Assembly: GCA_947478785.1 (NCBI GenBank)
Contig: CANJXI010000027.1
Location: forward strand, 1 to 43,762
From: Caulobacteraceae bacterium
GTDB taxonomy: Bacteria; Pseudomonadota; Alphaproteobacteria; Caulobacterales; Caulobacteraceae
Length of the DNA: 43,762 nucleotides
Direction: 5' to 3'
Part shown: positions 9,427-19,125 of the stretch, piece after piece
How positions within the stretch are numbered: the first letter of the stretch is position 1
Layout of the letters: every line of letters begins with the position of its first letter
Program-made: the position numbers and the translations under genes
The notes under the pieces: model-generated
What the model saw: only the letters and a program-made list of their open reading frames with translations
The model's database searches: none
Told to the model about the DNA's origin: nothing

Positions 9427-10805
9427 GCCACCTGGCCCATGCCCAGGGGCACGTACTTCTCGCGCATGGTCACCAGTTCCTCGGCCAGCGTCGGGTGCAC
9501 CGCGCAGGTGGAATCCCACTGGGCCTTGGTGACGCCCAGCTTCATGGCGATGGCGGCCATCTGGATCATCTCCGGGGCGTCGGGCGAGACCACGTGGCAG
9601 CCCACCACCTTCTGTGTCGCCTGATCGACCACCAGCTTCATCAGGCAGCGCTCGTCCTGGCCGGTGAAGGTGTATTTCATCGCCTTGAAGCGGGCGAGGT
9701 AGATGTCGAGCTTGCCGTACTGCTTACGCGCCTCGGCCTCGCTCAGGCCGACCGAACCCACCGGCGGCTGGGAGAACACCGCCGAGGCCACCATCTCGTG
9801 GTCGAAACGGGTCGGCCGGTCGTTGAACACCGTCTCCACGAAGGCCGCGCCCTCGCGGATCGCCACCGGGGTCAGGTTGATCCGGTCGGTGACGTCGCCC
9901 ACCGCCCAGATGTTGTCGACGCTCGACTTCGAATAGTCGTCGACGGCCACGGCGCCGTTCTCGGTCAGCTTCACGCCGACCTGTTCGAGGCCCAGCCCCG
10001 CCGTGTGCGGGACGCGGCCCAGGGCGAACATGACCACGTCGCTCTCGCAGTGATGCCCGTTGGCGAAGCGGTTATCGAGCCCCCCCGCGGCCTTCTCGAC
10101 GGCGGTGTGCTGGGTCGCCAGCAGCACCTTGACGCCGCGCTTTTCCAGCTCTTCTGCCACGTGGCTGCGCACGTCGTCGTCGAAGCCCCGCAGGATGTTG
10201 GGGCCGCGGTGGACGAGGGTCGTCTCCACCCCCAGGCCCGCGAAGATGCCGGCGAATTCCACGGCGATATAGCCGCCGCCGGCGATCACGATCCGCTTGG
10301 GAAGCGCCTCAAGGTGGAAGGCCTCGTTGGAGCTGATGGCGAGTTCGCAGCCCGGCAGCTCCGTCGGCATCCAGGGCTGCCCGCCGGTGGCGATCAGGAT
10401 CTTGTCGGCGGTCACCGTCCCGCGGCCGGCCACCTCGACGGTGTGGGCGTCGGTGAGCGTGGCGCGGCCGTGCAACAGTTCCGCGCCGGCGTTCTGCAGG
10501 TTGCGGACGTAGATCCCCGAGAGCCGGGCGATTTCCTTGTCCTTCTCGGCCAGGAAGCGCGGCCAGTCGAAGGTGGCGCCCTCCACCGTCCAGCCATAGC
10601 CCTCCGCCGTCTTGAAATGGTGAGCGAATTCCGAGGCGTAGACCATGAACTTCTTCGGCACGCAGCCTCTGATCACGCAGGTGCCGCCGACCCGGTGCTC
10701 CTCGGCCACCGCCACCCGCGCGCCGGACATCGCCGCCATCCTGGCCGCGCGCACGCCGCCGGACCCCGCGCCGATCACGAAGAGGTCGTAGTCATAGTTG
10801 GCCAC
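9423..10805 (-). CDS. gor: Glutathione-disulfide reductase
   Basis: FAD- and NADPH-dependent reduction of oxidised glutathione, cytoplasmic homodimer; 460 residues, normal for the family. FAD-binding motif GAGSGGVRAAR is at 12-22, the redox-active disulfide Cys43/Cys48 in GGTCVIRGCVPKK, the NAD(P)H site as GGGYIAVEFAG, the second FAD motif as WAVGDVTD and the C-terminal dimer motif as HPTLAEELV, which supplies the catalytic His. The GCVPKK form of the motif favours glutathione reductase over lipoamide dehydrogenase. It lies 14 nt after rpiA and overlaps the ligase-like gene, consistent with one operon. It could recycle glutathione for the GST at 41.5 kb and possibly the peroxidase at 3 kb. 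Confidence 0.95.
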   Translation of the reverse strand: MANYDYDLFVIGAGSGGVRAARMAAMSGARVAVAEEHRVGGTCVIRGCVPKKFMVYASEFAHHFKTAEGYGWTVEGATFDWPRFLAEKDKEIARLSGIYVRNLQNAGAELLHGRATLTDAHTVEVAGRGTVTADKILIATGGQPWMPTELPGCELAISSNEAFHLEALPKRIVIAGGGYIAVEFAGIFAGLGVETTLVHRGPNILRGFDDDVRSHVAEELEKRGVKVLLATQHTAVEKAAGGLDNRFANGHHCESDVVMFALGRVPHTAGLGLEQVGVKLTENGAVAVDDYSKSSVDNIWAVGDVTDRINLTPVAIREGAAFVETVFNDRPTRFDHEMVASAVFSQPPVGSVGLSEAEARKQYGKLDIYLARFKAMKYTFTGQDERCLMKLVVDQATQKVVGCHVVSPDAPEMIQMAAIAMKLGVTKAQWDSTCAVHPTLAEELVTMREKYVPLGMGQVA

Positions 10806-10819
10806 GGTCGCGGCTCCTC

Positions 10820-11506
10820 TCAGGGTTCGAGCGTCACGACGCCGTCGGCCGTCCCGACCAGCGCCAGTTCGGCGAGGTCCAGGAAGAGGCCGTGATCGAC
10901 CACGCCGGTGATGCTCTTCAAGGCGAAGGCCAGCGCCGCCGGCTCCGCGATCCGCCCGCAGGCGGCGTCATAGATAAGGTTGCCACCGTCAGTGCGCACC
11001 GGCTGGCCGTCCCTGACCCGCAGCCTGGGCGACATGCCGATGTCGAATTCCACCAGCGCGTCGCAGATCCGAAGCGACGTCGTCTTGTGGCCGAACGCAA
11101 CCACCTCGATGGGCAAGGCGAATTTCCCGAGCGTCGTCACATGCTTGGCGGCGTCAGCTATGACCACGCAACGCTTGGAGGCCTCCCAGACCAGCTTCTC
11201 GCGCAGCAGGGCCGCGCCGCCGCCCTTGATCAGCGAAAGGCCCGGCCCGATCTCGTCCGCGCCGTCCACAGTGAGGTCGATCTCGCGGGTGCCGCCCAGC
11301 TCCGCCACGCGGATGCCGAGCCCGGCCGCCAGCTCGGCTGTGGCGGCCGAGGTCGGAACGCCGATGATGTCGAGTTTGCGCTCCGCCAGGGCGCGGACAA
11401 ACCAGGCCGCGGTCGAGCCGGTGCCCAGGCCCACCACCATGCCGTCTTCCACGAGCCGCGCGGCGGCCTCGCCCGCGGCCCGCTTCTGAGCCTCAGCGTC
11501 GCTCAT
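10820..11506 (-). CDS. rpiA: Ribose-5-phosphate isomerase A
   Basis: Interconverts ribose 5-phosphate and ribulose 5-phosphate in the non-oxidative pentose phosphate pathway; 228 residues. Signatures: [12 protein letters not shown] phosphate-binding loop, LTVDGADEI carrying the catalytic acids, and [15 protein letters not shown] with the catalytic lysine region. ATG 11506 overlaps the glmU stop as ATGA, so translation is probably coupled. The same frame stays open upstream through glmU out of phase, but that part is not protein-like. Linking pentose phosphate flux with gor and DAHP synthase (which uses erythrose 4-phosphate) in one run is metabolically sensible. Confidence 0.95.
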   Translation of the reverse strand: MSDAEAQKRAAGEAAARLVEDGMVVGLGTGSTAAWFVRALAERKLDIIGVPTSAATAELAAGLGIRVAELGGTREIDLTVDGADEIGPGLSLIKGGGAALLREKLVWEASKRCVVIADAAKHVTTLGKFALPIEVVAFGHKTTSLRICDALVEFDIGMSPRLRVRDGQPVRTDGGNLIYDAACGRIAEPAALAFALKSITGVVDHGLFLDLAELALVGTADGVVTLEP

Positions 11507-12852
11507 GTCTTGGCCTTCTTCGCGCGTTTCATCTCGCGGAAGCGCCTGGCCCATCCGGCCTTCTCGACCTGCGTCCCGCGTTCCAGCGCCAATGCGTCTT
11601 CGGCCACAGATTTGGTGATCACCGAACCGGATCCCGTGTAGGCGCCCACCCCCACCGTCACCGGCGCCACGAGGGACGAATTCGAGCCGATAAACGCGCC
11701 CTCGCCCACGTGGGTCTCGTATTTGTCGAAGCCGTCGTAGTTGCAGAAGATCGTGCCGGCCCCGATGTTCGCCCCGGCGCCCACCGTGCCGTCGCCAAGA
11801 TAGCTCAGGTGGTTGGCCTTGGCGCCCTTGCCCAGGGTCACCTTCTTCACCTCGACGAAGTTGCCGATGTGGGCGTCCTCCCCGATGTCGGCGCCGGGGC
11901 GCAGCCGCGCATAGGGGCCGATCAGGGCGCCAGAGCGCACCATCGCGCCCTCCAGATGGCTGAAGGCGCGGATCACGGCGCCCGTTTCCACCTTCACGCC
12001 GGGCGCGAACACCACATAGGGCTCGACGGTCACCCCAGGCGCGAGATCGGTGTCCCAGCTCAGGTGGACGGTCTCCGGCGCCGCCATGGCCACGCCTTCG
12101 GAGAGGAACCACACCCGCCGGCGTTGCTGGAAGACCGCCTCGGCCTGGGAGAGCTGGAGCGGCGTGTCGCAGCCCATCACCGCGCTCTCCGGCGCCACCG
12201 AGGCGCGCACCAGCGCCTCGTCGACGGCGGCCAGGTGGACGATCTCGGTCAGATAGTACTCGCCCTTGGCGTTGTTGTTGCCGACGCGGGCCAGCCAGCC
12301 GAACAGCTGGGCCTTGTCGGCGCAGAGCATGCCGGCGTAGCAGGCCTTCACCGCCAGCTCCTCGGGCGTCGCCTCCTTGGGCTCGACGATCCGGATCACG
12401 TGACCGTCCGCCCCCCGGATGAGCCGGCCGTAGAGCAGGGTGTCCCTCGGTTCGAACCCGAGGAGCGCCAACGCCGCGCCATCCTGGCGAAGGGAGAACA
12501 GCGGCTGCAGATCCTGGGCCTGCAGCAGCGGGCAGTCGCCGTTCACCACCAGCACATCGCCCGAGAAATCGGCCAGGGCGTCCTTGGCGGCCAGCACGGC
12601 GTGGCCGGTGCCCAGCGGCGGGTCCTGGACGGCGATCGCGCCCTCCCCCAGCCGCCTGGCCACCAGGTCGCGAACGGCCGGCACACCCGGGCTCACCACC
12701 ACCACGATCCGTTCGCAGCCGCTGGCCTGCACGGTGTCGATCACCCGGTCGAGCAGGGTTCGCCCACCCACCTTGTGCAGCACCTTGGGCAGCGGCGACT
12801 TCATCCGCGTGCCCTGGCCAGCGGCCATGATTACGGCGGCGCGTCCTGACAT
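11503..12852 (-). CDS. glmU: Bifunctional UDP-GlcNAc pyrophosphorylase / GlcN-1-P acetyltransferase
   Basis: Makes UDP-N-acetylglucosamine for peptidoglycan and lipopolysaccharide. The N-terminal uridyltransferase domain starts with [10 protein letters not shown] (10-19) and Lys23. The C-terminal half (from about residue 240) is a left-handed beta-helix of hexapeptide repeats, including [23 protein letters not shown]-type rungs. The length of 449 residues is standard. ATG 12852 is chosen because GGAGG stands 9-10 nt upstream and the protein then opens [12 protein letters not shown]; an ATG at 12879 would add nine residues. It is first gene of the minus-strand run and diverges from the M28 peptidase gene. 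Confidence 0.96.
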   Translation of the reverse strand: MSGRAAVIMAAGQGTRMKSPLPKVLHKVGGRTLLDRVIDTVQASGCERIVVVVSPGVPAVRDLVARRLGEGAIAVQDPPLGTGHAVLAAKDALADFSGDVLVVNGDCPLLQAQDLQPLFSLRQDGAALALLGFEPRDTLLYGRLIRGADGHVIRIVEPKEATPEELAVKACYAGMLCADKAQLFGWLARVGNNNAKGEYYLTEIVHLAAVDEALVRASVAPESAVMGCDTPLQLSQAEAVFQQRRRVWFLSEGVAMAAPETVHLSWDTDLAPGVTVEPYVVFAPGVKVETGAVIRAFSHLEGAMVRSGALIGPYARLRPGADIGEDAHIGNFVEVKKVTLGKGAKANHLSYLGDGTVGAGANIGAGTIFCNYDGFDKYETHVGEGAFIGSNSSLVAPVTVGVGAYTGSGSVITKSVAEDALALERGTQVEKAGWARRFREMKRAKKAKT

Positions 12853-12963
12853 CTGCGAGGGCCCTCCATGCCGAGTCATCCGGCGTCCGCCCGACGCTTA
12901 CCAAGCCTTGGCGCCGGGGGCGAGAAACAGCTAGCGTCCGTGCTCGCCTTGGGGAACCACCGC

Positions 12964-15216
12964 ATGACCGCGCGCACGCGCCTCGCCGCCCTTCTCACCG
13001 CGAGCGCGCTGTGCCTCGCCGGGCCGGTCTGGGCCCAGGCCTCCCCCGACCTCGAGCGGCGCTTCGACGCCCAGATCGACCCCGCCGAGATGGGCGGCTG
13101 GCTGAAGACCATGGCCGCCGAGCCGAACCAGGTGGGCGGCGCGCACGACAAGGCCAACGCCGAGATGACGCTGGCCCAGTTCAAGGCCTGGGGCTGGGAC
13201 GCGCGGATCGAGACCTTCTGGGTGCTCTATCCGACCCCGATCTCCGAGGCGCTGGAGCTGGTCTCCGGCCCCGGCGCCGGATTCAAGGCGACCCTCACCG
13301 AGGGGCCCATCCCGGGCGACGAAAGCTCCTCGCGCATCAAGGATGAATTGCCGGCCTATGTGGCCTTCCAGGGCGACGGGGACGTCACCGCGCCCCTGGT
13401 CTACGTCAACTACGGGATGCCGGCCGACTACGACGCCCTGCAGCGCATGGGCGTGTCGGTGAAGGGCAAGATCGCCATCGCCCGCTACGGCGGCGGCTGG
13501 CGGGGGCTGAAGCCCAAGCTCGCCCAGGACCACGGCGCGGTGGGCGCGATCATCTATTCCGACCCCCGCGACGACGGCTATGCGATGGCCGACGTCTATC
13601 CGAAGGGCCCGGCCCGCCCGCCGCAGGGGATCCAGCGCGGCTCGGTTGCCGACATGACGCTTTATCCGGGCGACCCGCTGACGCCTGGCATAGGCGCCAC
13701 GAGGGACGCCAAGCGGCTCGATCGCAAGGACGCCGCCCCCATCCTGAAGATCCCGACGCTGCCGATCTCCTACGCCGACGCCCAGGTGCTGCTGTCGTCG
13801 TTGGGCGGGCCGGTGGCGCCCGCCGCCTGGCGCGGCGCGCTGCCGATCACCTACCACGTGGGCGGCGGCGGCGGTCAGGTCCGCCTCATGGTCAAGTCCG
13901 ACTGGTCGCTGAAGCCCGCCTACGACGTCATCGCGGTGATGAAGGGCAAGGACCTGCCCGACGACTGGGTGATCCGCGGCAACCACCGCGACGGCTGGGT
14001 GTTCGGCGCGTCCGACCCGCTGTCCGGCCACGTCGCGATGATGGGCGAGGCCAAGGCGATCGGCGCGCTCGCCAAATCCGGCTGGCGGCCCAAGCGGACC
14101 ATCGTCTACGCCAGTTGGGACGCCGAGGAGCCGATGCTGCTTGGCTCCACCGAATGGGCCGAACAGCATGCCGCCGAATTGAAGGCCAAGGGCGTCATCT
14201 ACATCAACTCCGACGGCAACGGCCGGGGCTTCCTGAACGTCGGCGGCAGCCACGCCTTCCAGCACCTGGTCAACCAGGTGGCGGGCGACGTGAAGGACCC
14301 GCAGACCGGGGCGCCCGTGCGCGACCGCCTGCGCGCCAAGCTCGCCGTCGACGCCGCCGAGCCCGGCGCCAACGAGCGGGCCAAGGCGCTGGGCCGATTC
14401 GCGAACGACCCGGCGAGGGACCTGCCGATCGAGGCCCTGGGCTCGGGCTCGGACTATTCCAGCTTCCTGCAGCACCTGGGCCTCCCCTCGCTCAACATCG
14501 GCTATGGCGGCGAGGGCCTCGAGGGCGGCGTCTATCACTCTGCCTACGACACCTATGAGCACCACAGCCGCTTCGTGGACCCGGGGCACGCCTATGCCGG
14601 CGCCCTGGCCAAGACCGGCGGGCGCCTGGTGCTCCGCGCGGCCGAGGCCGACTTGCCGGTGCAGCGCTACGGCGACTTCGCCGACACCGTCGCGGGCTAT
14701 GTCGACGAGGTGAAGAAGCTGGCGACCGCCAAGACCGACGAGAACCGCGCCCAGGCCCAGCTGCTGGCGACCGGCGCCTATGGCCTCGCCGCCGACCCCA
14801 CCCAGCCCAGCGGCCTGCCGACCGCCCTGCCGCCTTCGCCCGCCTACGATTTCGCGGGTCTGGACGCGGGTCTGGCCCGCCTGAAGACCAGCGCCGCGGC
14901 CTTCGATACGGCCCTCGCCGCCAAGGGGGCCGGTCTCAGTGAAGGCGGGCGCCGCAAGCTGGACGCGGCGGTCAGGCCGCTCGACCAGAGCCTGTTGCGC
15001 CCGGAGGGCCTGCCCGGCCGGCCGTGGTACCAGAACATGATCTACGCCCCCGGCCGCTTCACCGGATACGGCGCCAAGACCCTGCCCGGCGTGCGCGAGG
15101 CCATCGAGGAGCGGCGGGTCGCCGACGCCCGGACCTATATCGACATCACCGGCCAGACCATGGCCGCCTATGCCGACCGCCTCGACCAGGCGACCGCGAT
15201 CCTCAATGGCCGCTGA
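12964..15216 (+). CDS. Exported M28 family peptidase, PSMA/glutamate carboxypeptidase II-like
   Basis: Zinc-dependent exopeptidase of 750 residues with signal peptide 1-25 (ending VWAQ), so periplasmic or secreted. A PA domain (KGKIAIARYGGGWRG region) precedes the M28 catalytic domain. The di-zinc ligands line up with human PSMA: His341 and Asp351 in HRDGWVFGASDP, Glu388/Glu389 in SWDAEEPMLLGSTEW, Asp417 in INSDGN and His525 in YHSAYDTYEHH. A transferrin-receptor-like dimerisation domain forms the C-terminus. ATG 12964 is chosen for the signal peptide; the longer frame from 12868 has no signal. Its end overlaps the gph start by 11 nt. The peptide substrate is unknown. Confidence 0.93.
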   Translation: MTARTRLAALLTASALCLAGPVWAQASPDLERRFDAQIDPAEMGGWLKTMAAEPNQVGGAHDKANAEMTLAQFKAWGWDARIETFWVLYPTPISEALELVSGPGAGFKATLTEGPIPGDESSSRIKDELPAYVAFQGDGDVTAPLVYVNYGMPADYDALQRMGVSVKGKIAIARYGGGWRGLKPKLAQDHGAVGAIIYSDPRDDGYAMADVYPKGPARPPQGIQRGSVADMTLYPGDPLTPGIGATRDAKRLDRKDAAPILKIPTLPISYADAQVLLSSLGGPVAPAAWRGALPITYHVGGGGGQVRLMVKSDWSLKPAYDVIAVMKGKDLPDDWVIRGNHRDGWVFGASDPLSGHVAMMGEAKAIGALAKSGWRPKRTIVYASWDAEEPMLLGSTEWAEQHAAELKAKGVIYINSDGNGRGFLNVGGSHAFQHLVNQVAGDVKDPQTGAPVRDRLRAKLAVDAAEPGANERAKALGRFANDPARDLPIEALGSGSDYSSFLQHLGLPSLNIGYGGEGLEGGVYHSAYDTYEHHSRFVDPGHAYAGALAKTGGRLVLRAAEADLPVQRYGDFADTVAGYVDEVKKLATAKTDENRAQAQLLATGAYGLAADPTQPSGLPTALPPSPAYDFAGLDAGLARLKTSAAAFDTALAAKGAGLSEGGRRKLDAAVRPLDQSLLRPEGLPGRPWYQNMIYAPGRFTGYGAKTLPGVREAIEERRVADARTYIDITGQTMAAYADRLDQATAILNGR

Positions 15217-15913
15217 TCTCGCGGGCGCGGTCATAGCCTTCGACCTTGACGGGACCCTGGTCGACACCGCCCCGGACCTGGTCGCCACGCTGAATGTCCT
15301 GCTAGCGCAGGACGGACTGGCGCCACGCCCCCTGGACGAGGCCCGGCCGTTCATCGGCCGCGGGGCGCCCTGGCTGATCGAGCGCGGCTATCGGGCGGCC
15401 GGCGCGCCCCACGCGCCCGAGCGGGCCTCGGAGCGCCTAGACCGCTTCCTCGTCCACTACCTGGCCCATATCGCCGACCAGAGCCGGCCGTTTCCCGGCG
15501 TCATCGCCGCTCTGGAAGCGCTCAAGGGCGCCGGGGCGAGGCTGAGCGTCTGCACCAACAAGCGCACCGGCCTCTCCAACGCCCTCCTGGACGCCCTGGC
15601 CCTCAGCTGCTTCTTCGACTCGGTGGTGGGCGCGGACGCGGCGCCCGCGCCAAAGCCCGATCCCCGGCACCTGACGACCGCCATCCTGGCCGCCGGCGGG
15701 ACGCCCGAGCGCGCCATCATGGTCGGCGACGCGGCCACCGACGCCGGCGCCGCGCGGGCCGCCGGCGTGCCGCTGATCCTGGTCAGCTTCGGCTACACGG
15801 AAACCCCGGTCCGCGACCTGGGCGCCGATATCCTGATCGACCACTTCGACGCCCTGCCCGACGCCTGCCACGCGCTGCTCGGCGCTTGCCCGGCGCCGTC
15901 GCGCACGCTATAG
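15206..15913 (+). CDS. gph: HAD-IA hydrolase, phosphoglycolate phosphatase-like
   Basis: Haloacid-dehalogenase phosphatase that most likely removes phosphate from 2-phosphoglycolate; 235 residues. Motif I is DLDGTLVD with nucleophile Asp13 and Asp15, motif II is the serine/threonine in SVCTNKR, and motifs III/IV are KPDPRHL and MVGDAATDAGAARAAG. The helical cap lies between motifs I and II. ATG 15206 overlaps the end of the peptidase gene by 11 nt. The gph function is the usual one for this sequence type but is not proved by motifs; other small phosphates are possible. Confidence 0.85.
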   Translation: MAADLAGAVIAFDLDGTLVDTAPDLVATLNVLLAQDGLAPRPLDEARPFIGRGAPWLIERGYRAAGAPHAPERASERLDRFLVHYLAHIADQSRPFPGVIAALEALKGAGARLSVCTNKRTGLSNALLDALALSCFFDSVVGADAAPAPKPDPRHLTTAILAAGGTPERAIMVGDAATDAGAARAAGVPLILVSFGYTETPVRDLGADILIDHFDALPDACHALLGACPAPSRTL

Positions 15914-15934
15914 GCCCATCCCTTCCAGACCGGC

Positions 15935-16009
15935 GGATGCGTAGCTCAGCGGGAGAGCACCTCGTTCACACCGAGGGGGTCACAGGTTCAATCCCTGTCG
16001 CATCCACCA
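15935..16009 (+). tRNA. tRNA-Val (CAC anticodon)
   Basis: A complete cloverleaf can be folded. Acceptor stem GGATGCG (15935-15941) pairs with CGCATCC (15999-16005); the D arm is GCTC-loop-GAGC (15944-15958). The anticodon stem CCTCG/CGAGG carries the loop TTCACAC with anticodon CAC at 15967-15969. The T arm is ACAGG-TTCAATC-CCTGT. The discriminator A is followed by an encoded CCA (16007-16009). A T-rich stretch just downstream may help end transcription. Confidence 0.96.
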
Positions 16010-16042
16010 TTCTTTTTCCTCACCTCAGGGCGGCAAGGACCT

Positions 16043-16927
16043 TCAGAGGAAATTCCGCAGCTCGGCCATGAAGTCGTCGAACCGCTCGTGGTGCAGCCAG
16101 TGGCCCGCGCCTTCGTAGACCACCGTCCGGTGATCCTTGAAATGCGCGCGCCGCCCGTCGGTCTCGGGGTTGGTGGTCGTGCAGGCCGTGCCCCAGAAGA
16201 GCAGCGTCGGACAGGCGATGGCGTCCCACACCGCCGAGGTCTCCGCGGAGAAGTCCTCGGGCGGGAACTGGCTGACCTGCGGGTCGGTCTTCCAGCCCCA
16301 GCCATCCGGGAACTGGCGCAGGCTGTGCCGCCCCAGGTGCGCCGCCTGTTCGGGGGAGAGGTGGGGATTGGCCGCCGCCATCCGCGCCATCGGCGCCTCG
16401 ACCGTTGCAAAGCGCGGCGCGGGTTTGGCGGCCGTCGCGCGCCGCTTCTCGACCCAGTCTCGGGTGCGGGCCGGCGAGCCGATGCGGTCCCAGTGTTCAT
16501 AGACCTCCGGCGATGGCCCTATCCCGTCCACCAGCACCAGCCTGTTCACCCGCTCCGGGAAGGTCGCAGCGTAGCGCGCCGAGATATTTCCGCCGAAGGA
16601 GTGGGCGACGATCGCCAGCGTCTTTGCTCCCAATGCGTCGATCAGGTCGGCCAGGTCGAGCAGGTGATAGGAGCTGAGGTAGGCTCCGTCCGGCGACCAG
16701 TCGCTATCGCCATGCCCCCGCAGGTCCGGCGCCACCACCCGCCAGCCTTCCCGCCGCAGCGCCCGCGCCGTCCAGTCCCAGCTCCGGGCATGATCGCGCG
16801 AGCCGTGCATGAGAACGACAAGCGGCGCCCCGTCACCGCCGCCCCAGTCGAGGTAGCGCAGGGTCAGCCCCTGGGAGACATGGGTGCGCGAGACGGGCTC
16901 GGCGTCCGGGATCGCGGGATCGGTCAT
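16043..16927 (-). CDS. Alpha/beta hydrolase
   Basis: Serine hydrolase of 294 residues. Visible elements are the oxyanion-hole HG (41-42, LMHGSRDHARSWD), the DLRGHGDSD strand-turn, the nucleophile elbow AHSFGG with Ser110, and the catalytic His276 in GAGHWLHHE. The acid is probably within LLFWGTACTTTNPETDGR. The substrate cannot be predicted; ester or C-C bond hydrolysis are both possible in this family. There is no signal peptide. The gene ends 33 nt from the tRNA and diverges from the aldo/keto reductase gene. Confidence 0.9.
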   Translation of the reverse strand: MTDPAIPDAEPVSRTHVSQGLTLRYLDWGGGDGAPLVVLMHGSRDHARSWDWTARALRREGWRVVAPDLRGHGDSDWSPDGAYLSSYHLLDLADLIDALGAKTLAIVAHSFGGNISARYAATFPERVNRLVLVDGIGPSPEVYEHWDRIGSPARTRDWVEKRRATAAKPAPRFATVEAPMARMAAANPHLSPEQAAHLGRHSLRQFPDGWGWKTDPQVSQFPPEDFSAETSAVWDAIACPTLLFWGTACTTTNPETDGRRAHFKDHRTVVYEGAGHWLHHERFDDFMAELRNFL

Positions 16928-17067
16928 CGGCCGGACTTATCCCGCCCCGCCGCGTGACGCCAGCCGTGCGGCCGGGCGGCAAGTGCGGACTGGCGTCGGC
17001 GCGAGCCGACCTCCAGAATGGGCCGAGGGAACCGGCCCCGAGTTGGCCGGACAGGGAAGAACGCCGC

Positions 17068-18114
17068 ATGGAATACCGCACGCTGGGCCGCAGTGGCCTG
17101 AAGGTCTCCGTCTTCAGTTTCGGGGCGATGACGTTCGGCGGCGACAGCGGCTTCTTCGCCCGCGTCGGCCAGACCCAGGGCAAGGACGCCGAGCGGCAGA
17201 TCGACATGTGCCTGGAGGCCGGCGTGAACCTGGTCGACACCGCCGACATCTATTCCAACGGTCAGAGCGAGGAAGTGCTGGCCGATGCGCTGGGCAAGCG
17301 CCGTTCGCGCATGCTGATCGCCACCAAGTGCTTCGCCGCCATGGGCGACGGGGTGAACGACGTGGGCGCCAGCCGCCACCACATCATCGAGGCTTGCGAG
17401 GCCAGCCTGCGCCGGCTGAAGACCGACCACATCGACCTCTACCAGCTTCACAACCAGGACCTCACCACGCCGATCGAGGAGACCCTGCGCGCCCTGGACG
17501 ACCTCGTGCGGCAGGGCAAGGTCCGCTACATCGGCTCGTCCAACTACGGCGGCTGGACCAAGATGAAGGCGCTGGCGACCTCCGAACGTCTCGGGCTCGA
17601 ACGCTACGTCAGCCAGCAGATCCAGTATTCGCTGCTGCGCCGGGAAGTCGAGCACGAGCTGCTGCCGCTGGGCGTCAGCGAAGGCGTGGGCGCCCTGATC
17701 TGGAGCCCGCTGGCCTCAGGCTACCTCACCGGCAAGTTCAGGCAGGCCGCGACCAACGCGCCCACGCGCATGGGCTCGGAGCGCCTCGCGGAGGTGAACG
17801 ACGAGCGCGCCGGGCGCATCGTCGATGTCCTGCAGGAGATCGCGGCCGGCCACGCCGGCGCCACGCCCGGCCAGGCGGCGCTGAACTGGGTGGCGCGCAA
17901 ACCCGGCGTGGCCTCGATCATCATGGGCGCCCGCACCGAAGCGCAGCTGGCCGACAACTTGGCCGCGTCCACGTGGCCGCTGAGCGACGCGGAAATCGCC
18001 CGGCTGGACGAGGTCAGCGCCACGCCCGCGCCCTATCCCTACAGTCACCACCGGTCCTTCAACCGGGGACGTCAGCCGCCGGCGGTCCTGCTGCCGCCGA
18101 TCGCCACGGCCTGA
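17068..18114 (+). CDS. Aldo/keto reductase
   Basis: NADPH-dependent reductase of carbonyl compounds with a TIM-barrel fold, 348 residues. The catalytic tetrad is visible: Asp57 and Tyr62 in LVDTADIYSNG, Lys87 in ATKCF and His128 in YQLHNQD. The SSNYGG and WSPLASGYLTGKF stretches are typical of the AKR11/12-like, YghZ/potassium-channel-beta-subunit relatives. The start ATG 17068 follows GGGAAGA by a normal spacing; the frame is open further upstream but not protein-like. Its stop is only 3 nt from that of the convergent nitronate-monooxygenase-like gene. Confidence 0.92.
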   Translation: MEYRTLGRSGLKVSVFSFGAMTFGGDSGFFARVGQTQGKDAERQIDMCLEAGVNLVDTADIYSNGQSEEVLADALGKRRSRMLIATKCFAAMGDGVNDVGASRHHIIEACEASLRRLKTDHIDLYQLHNQDLTTPIEETLRALDDLVRQGKVRYIGSSNYGGWTKMKALATSERLGLERYVSQQIQYSLLRREVEHELLPLGVSEGVGALIWSPLASGYLTGKFRQAATNAPTRMGSERLAEVNDERAGRIVDVLQEIAAGHAGATPGQAALNWVARKPGVASIIMGARTEAQLADNLAASTWPLSDAEIARLDEVSATPAPYPYSHHRSFNRGRQPPAVLLPPIATA

Positions 18115-18117
18115 GAC

Positions 18118-19122
18118 TCAGGCCGGCGTGGCTTCCAGCGCCGCGTTGGCCAGACGCGCGGCCTCCGCCATGTCCGGTGTGGCGCAGGCGTCGACATATT
18201 CGGCCCGCAGGCGCGCGCAGAGTTCGGCGACGCTGGGGATGTCGTCGATCAGGTCGATGGACTGGCCGGCGCTCCATACATCGCGCCACGGCTTGGCGGT
18301 CTCCGGCAGGTGGTCGTAGGACATCGGCCGCGCGATCGGAGGCAGGTTGTCGGGGTCGAGGCCCACGCGGCGCAGGGATTCGAGGAGCCAGTTGGCGGGC
18401 GCCCCGCCCAGCTCGGCGGTGAACCGCAGGCCCTTGGAGGTCTCCGAGGCGAGGAGCTGCTTGTAGGCCTCCGGCGCCGCGGCCTCCCGCGTCGCGATGA
18501 ACCGTGTGCCGATGTAAGCCAGGTCGGCCCCCAGCACCTCGGCGGCGCGGATCGCCGCGCCATGGCCGATGGCGCCGGCCATCACGATCGTCCCGTCGAA
18601 CATGGACCGGATCTTGGGGATCAGCGCCAGGTGGCTGATGGTCCCGGAATGCCCGCCGCCGCCGGCCCCGATGCAGGTCAGGCCGTCGGCGCCCGCCGCG
18701 ATGGCCTTCTCGGCGAAGCGCAGGTTGGTGACGTCGTGGAAGACCTTGGCGCCGAAGTCGTGGACCCGCGCGATCAGGGCCGTGGGGTCGCCGGCCACCG
18801 AGATGATCAGTTCGACGCCGTGCCGCCGGCACACGTCCAGTTCGCGGGCCAGTTCCTCGCCTTCCAGGCGGGTCACCAGGTTGACCGCGATAGGTCCGAT
18901 CCGCGCCGCGGGATTGGCCTGGGCGAAGGCGTCGAGGTCGCGGCGGACGGCGCCCAGCCATCCGTCGAACTCCTCCAACGAACGGGCGTTCTGGCGCGGG
19001 ATCGCGCCCACCAGGCCCGCCTTGCAGGCCTCGCGCACCAAGTCAGGTCCCGTCACCAGGAACATCGGCGCGCAGACCGCGGGCAGCGTCAGCCGCGCCC
19101 GGATCGCGGGATCGAGCGCCAT
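18118..19122 (-). CDS. Nitronate monooxygenase / 2-nitropropane dioxygenase-like flavoprotein
   Basis: FMN TIM-barrel enzyme of 334 residues. The family signature IGAGGGGHSGT includes the catalytic-position His158; AGAIGHGAAI and GADLAYIGTRFIAT form the FMN phosphate-binding part. Members oxidise alkyl nitronates such as propionate 3-nitronate; others act as enoyl reductases or in steroid and polyketide pathways, so 'nitronate' is a family label only. It is third in a minus-strand series ferredoxin > Rieske oxygenase > this gene, starting 3 nt after the Rieske stop, so it is very probably co-transcribed and may act on the same pathway. Confidence 0.88.
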   Translation of the reverse strand: MALDPAIRARLTLPAVCAPMFLVTGPDLVREACKAGLVGAIPRQNARSLEEFDGWLGAVRRDLDAFAQANPAARIGPIAVNLVTRLEGEELARELDVCRRHGVELIISVAGDPTALIARVHDFGAKVFHDVTNLRFAEKAIAAGADGLTCIGAGGGGHSGTISHLALIPKIRSMFDGTIVMAGAIGHGAAIRAAEVLGADLAYIGTRFIATREAAAPEAYKQLLASETSKGLRFTAELGGAPANWLLESLRRVGLDPDNLPPIARPMSYDHLPETAKPWRDVWSAGQSIDLIDDIPSVAELCARLRAEYVDACATPDMAEAARLANAALEATPA

Positions 19123-19125
19123 GGA

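Noticed and set aside
10820-12904. A 694-codon frame that could be read as an rpiA fusion protein
   Set aside because: Only the last 228 codons resemble RpiA; the rest is glmU read out of phase. ATGA at 11506 explains the junction.
12931-15354. Very long open frame on the minus strand opposite the M28 peptidase
   Set aside because: It is Arg/Gly/Ala/His-rich with no domain, as expected for the complement of a GC-rich gene; the plus-strand peptidase has clear catalytic motifs and a signal peptide.
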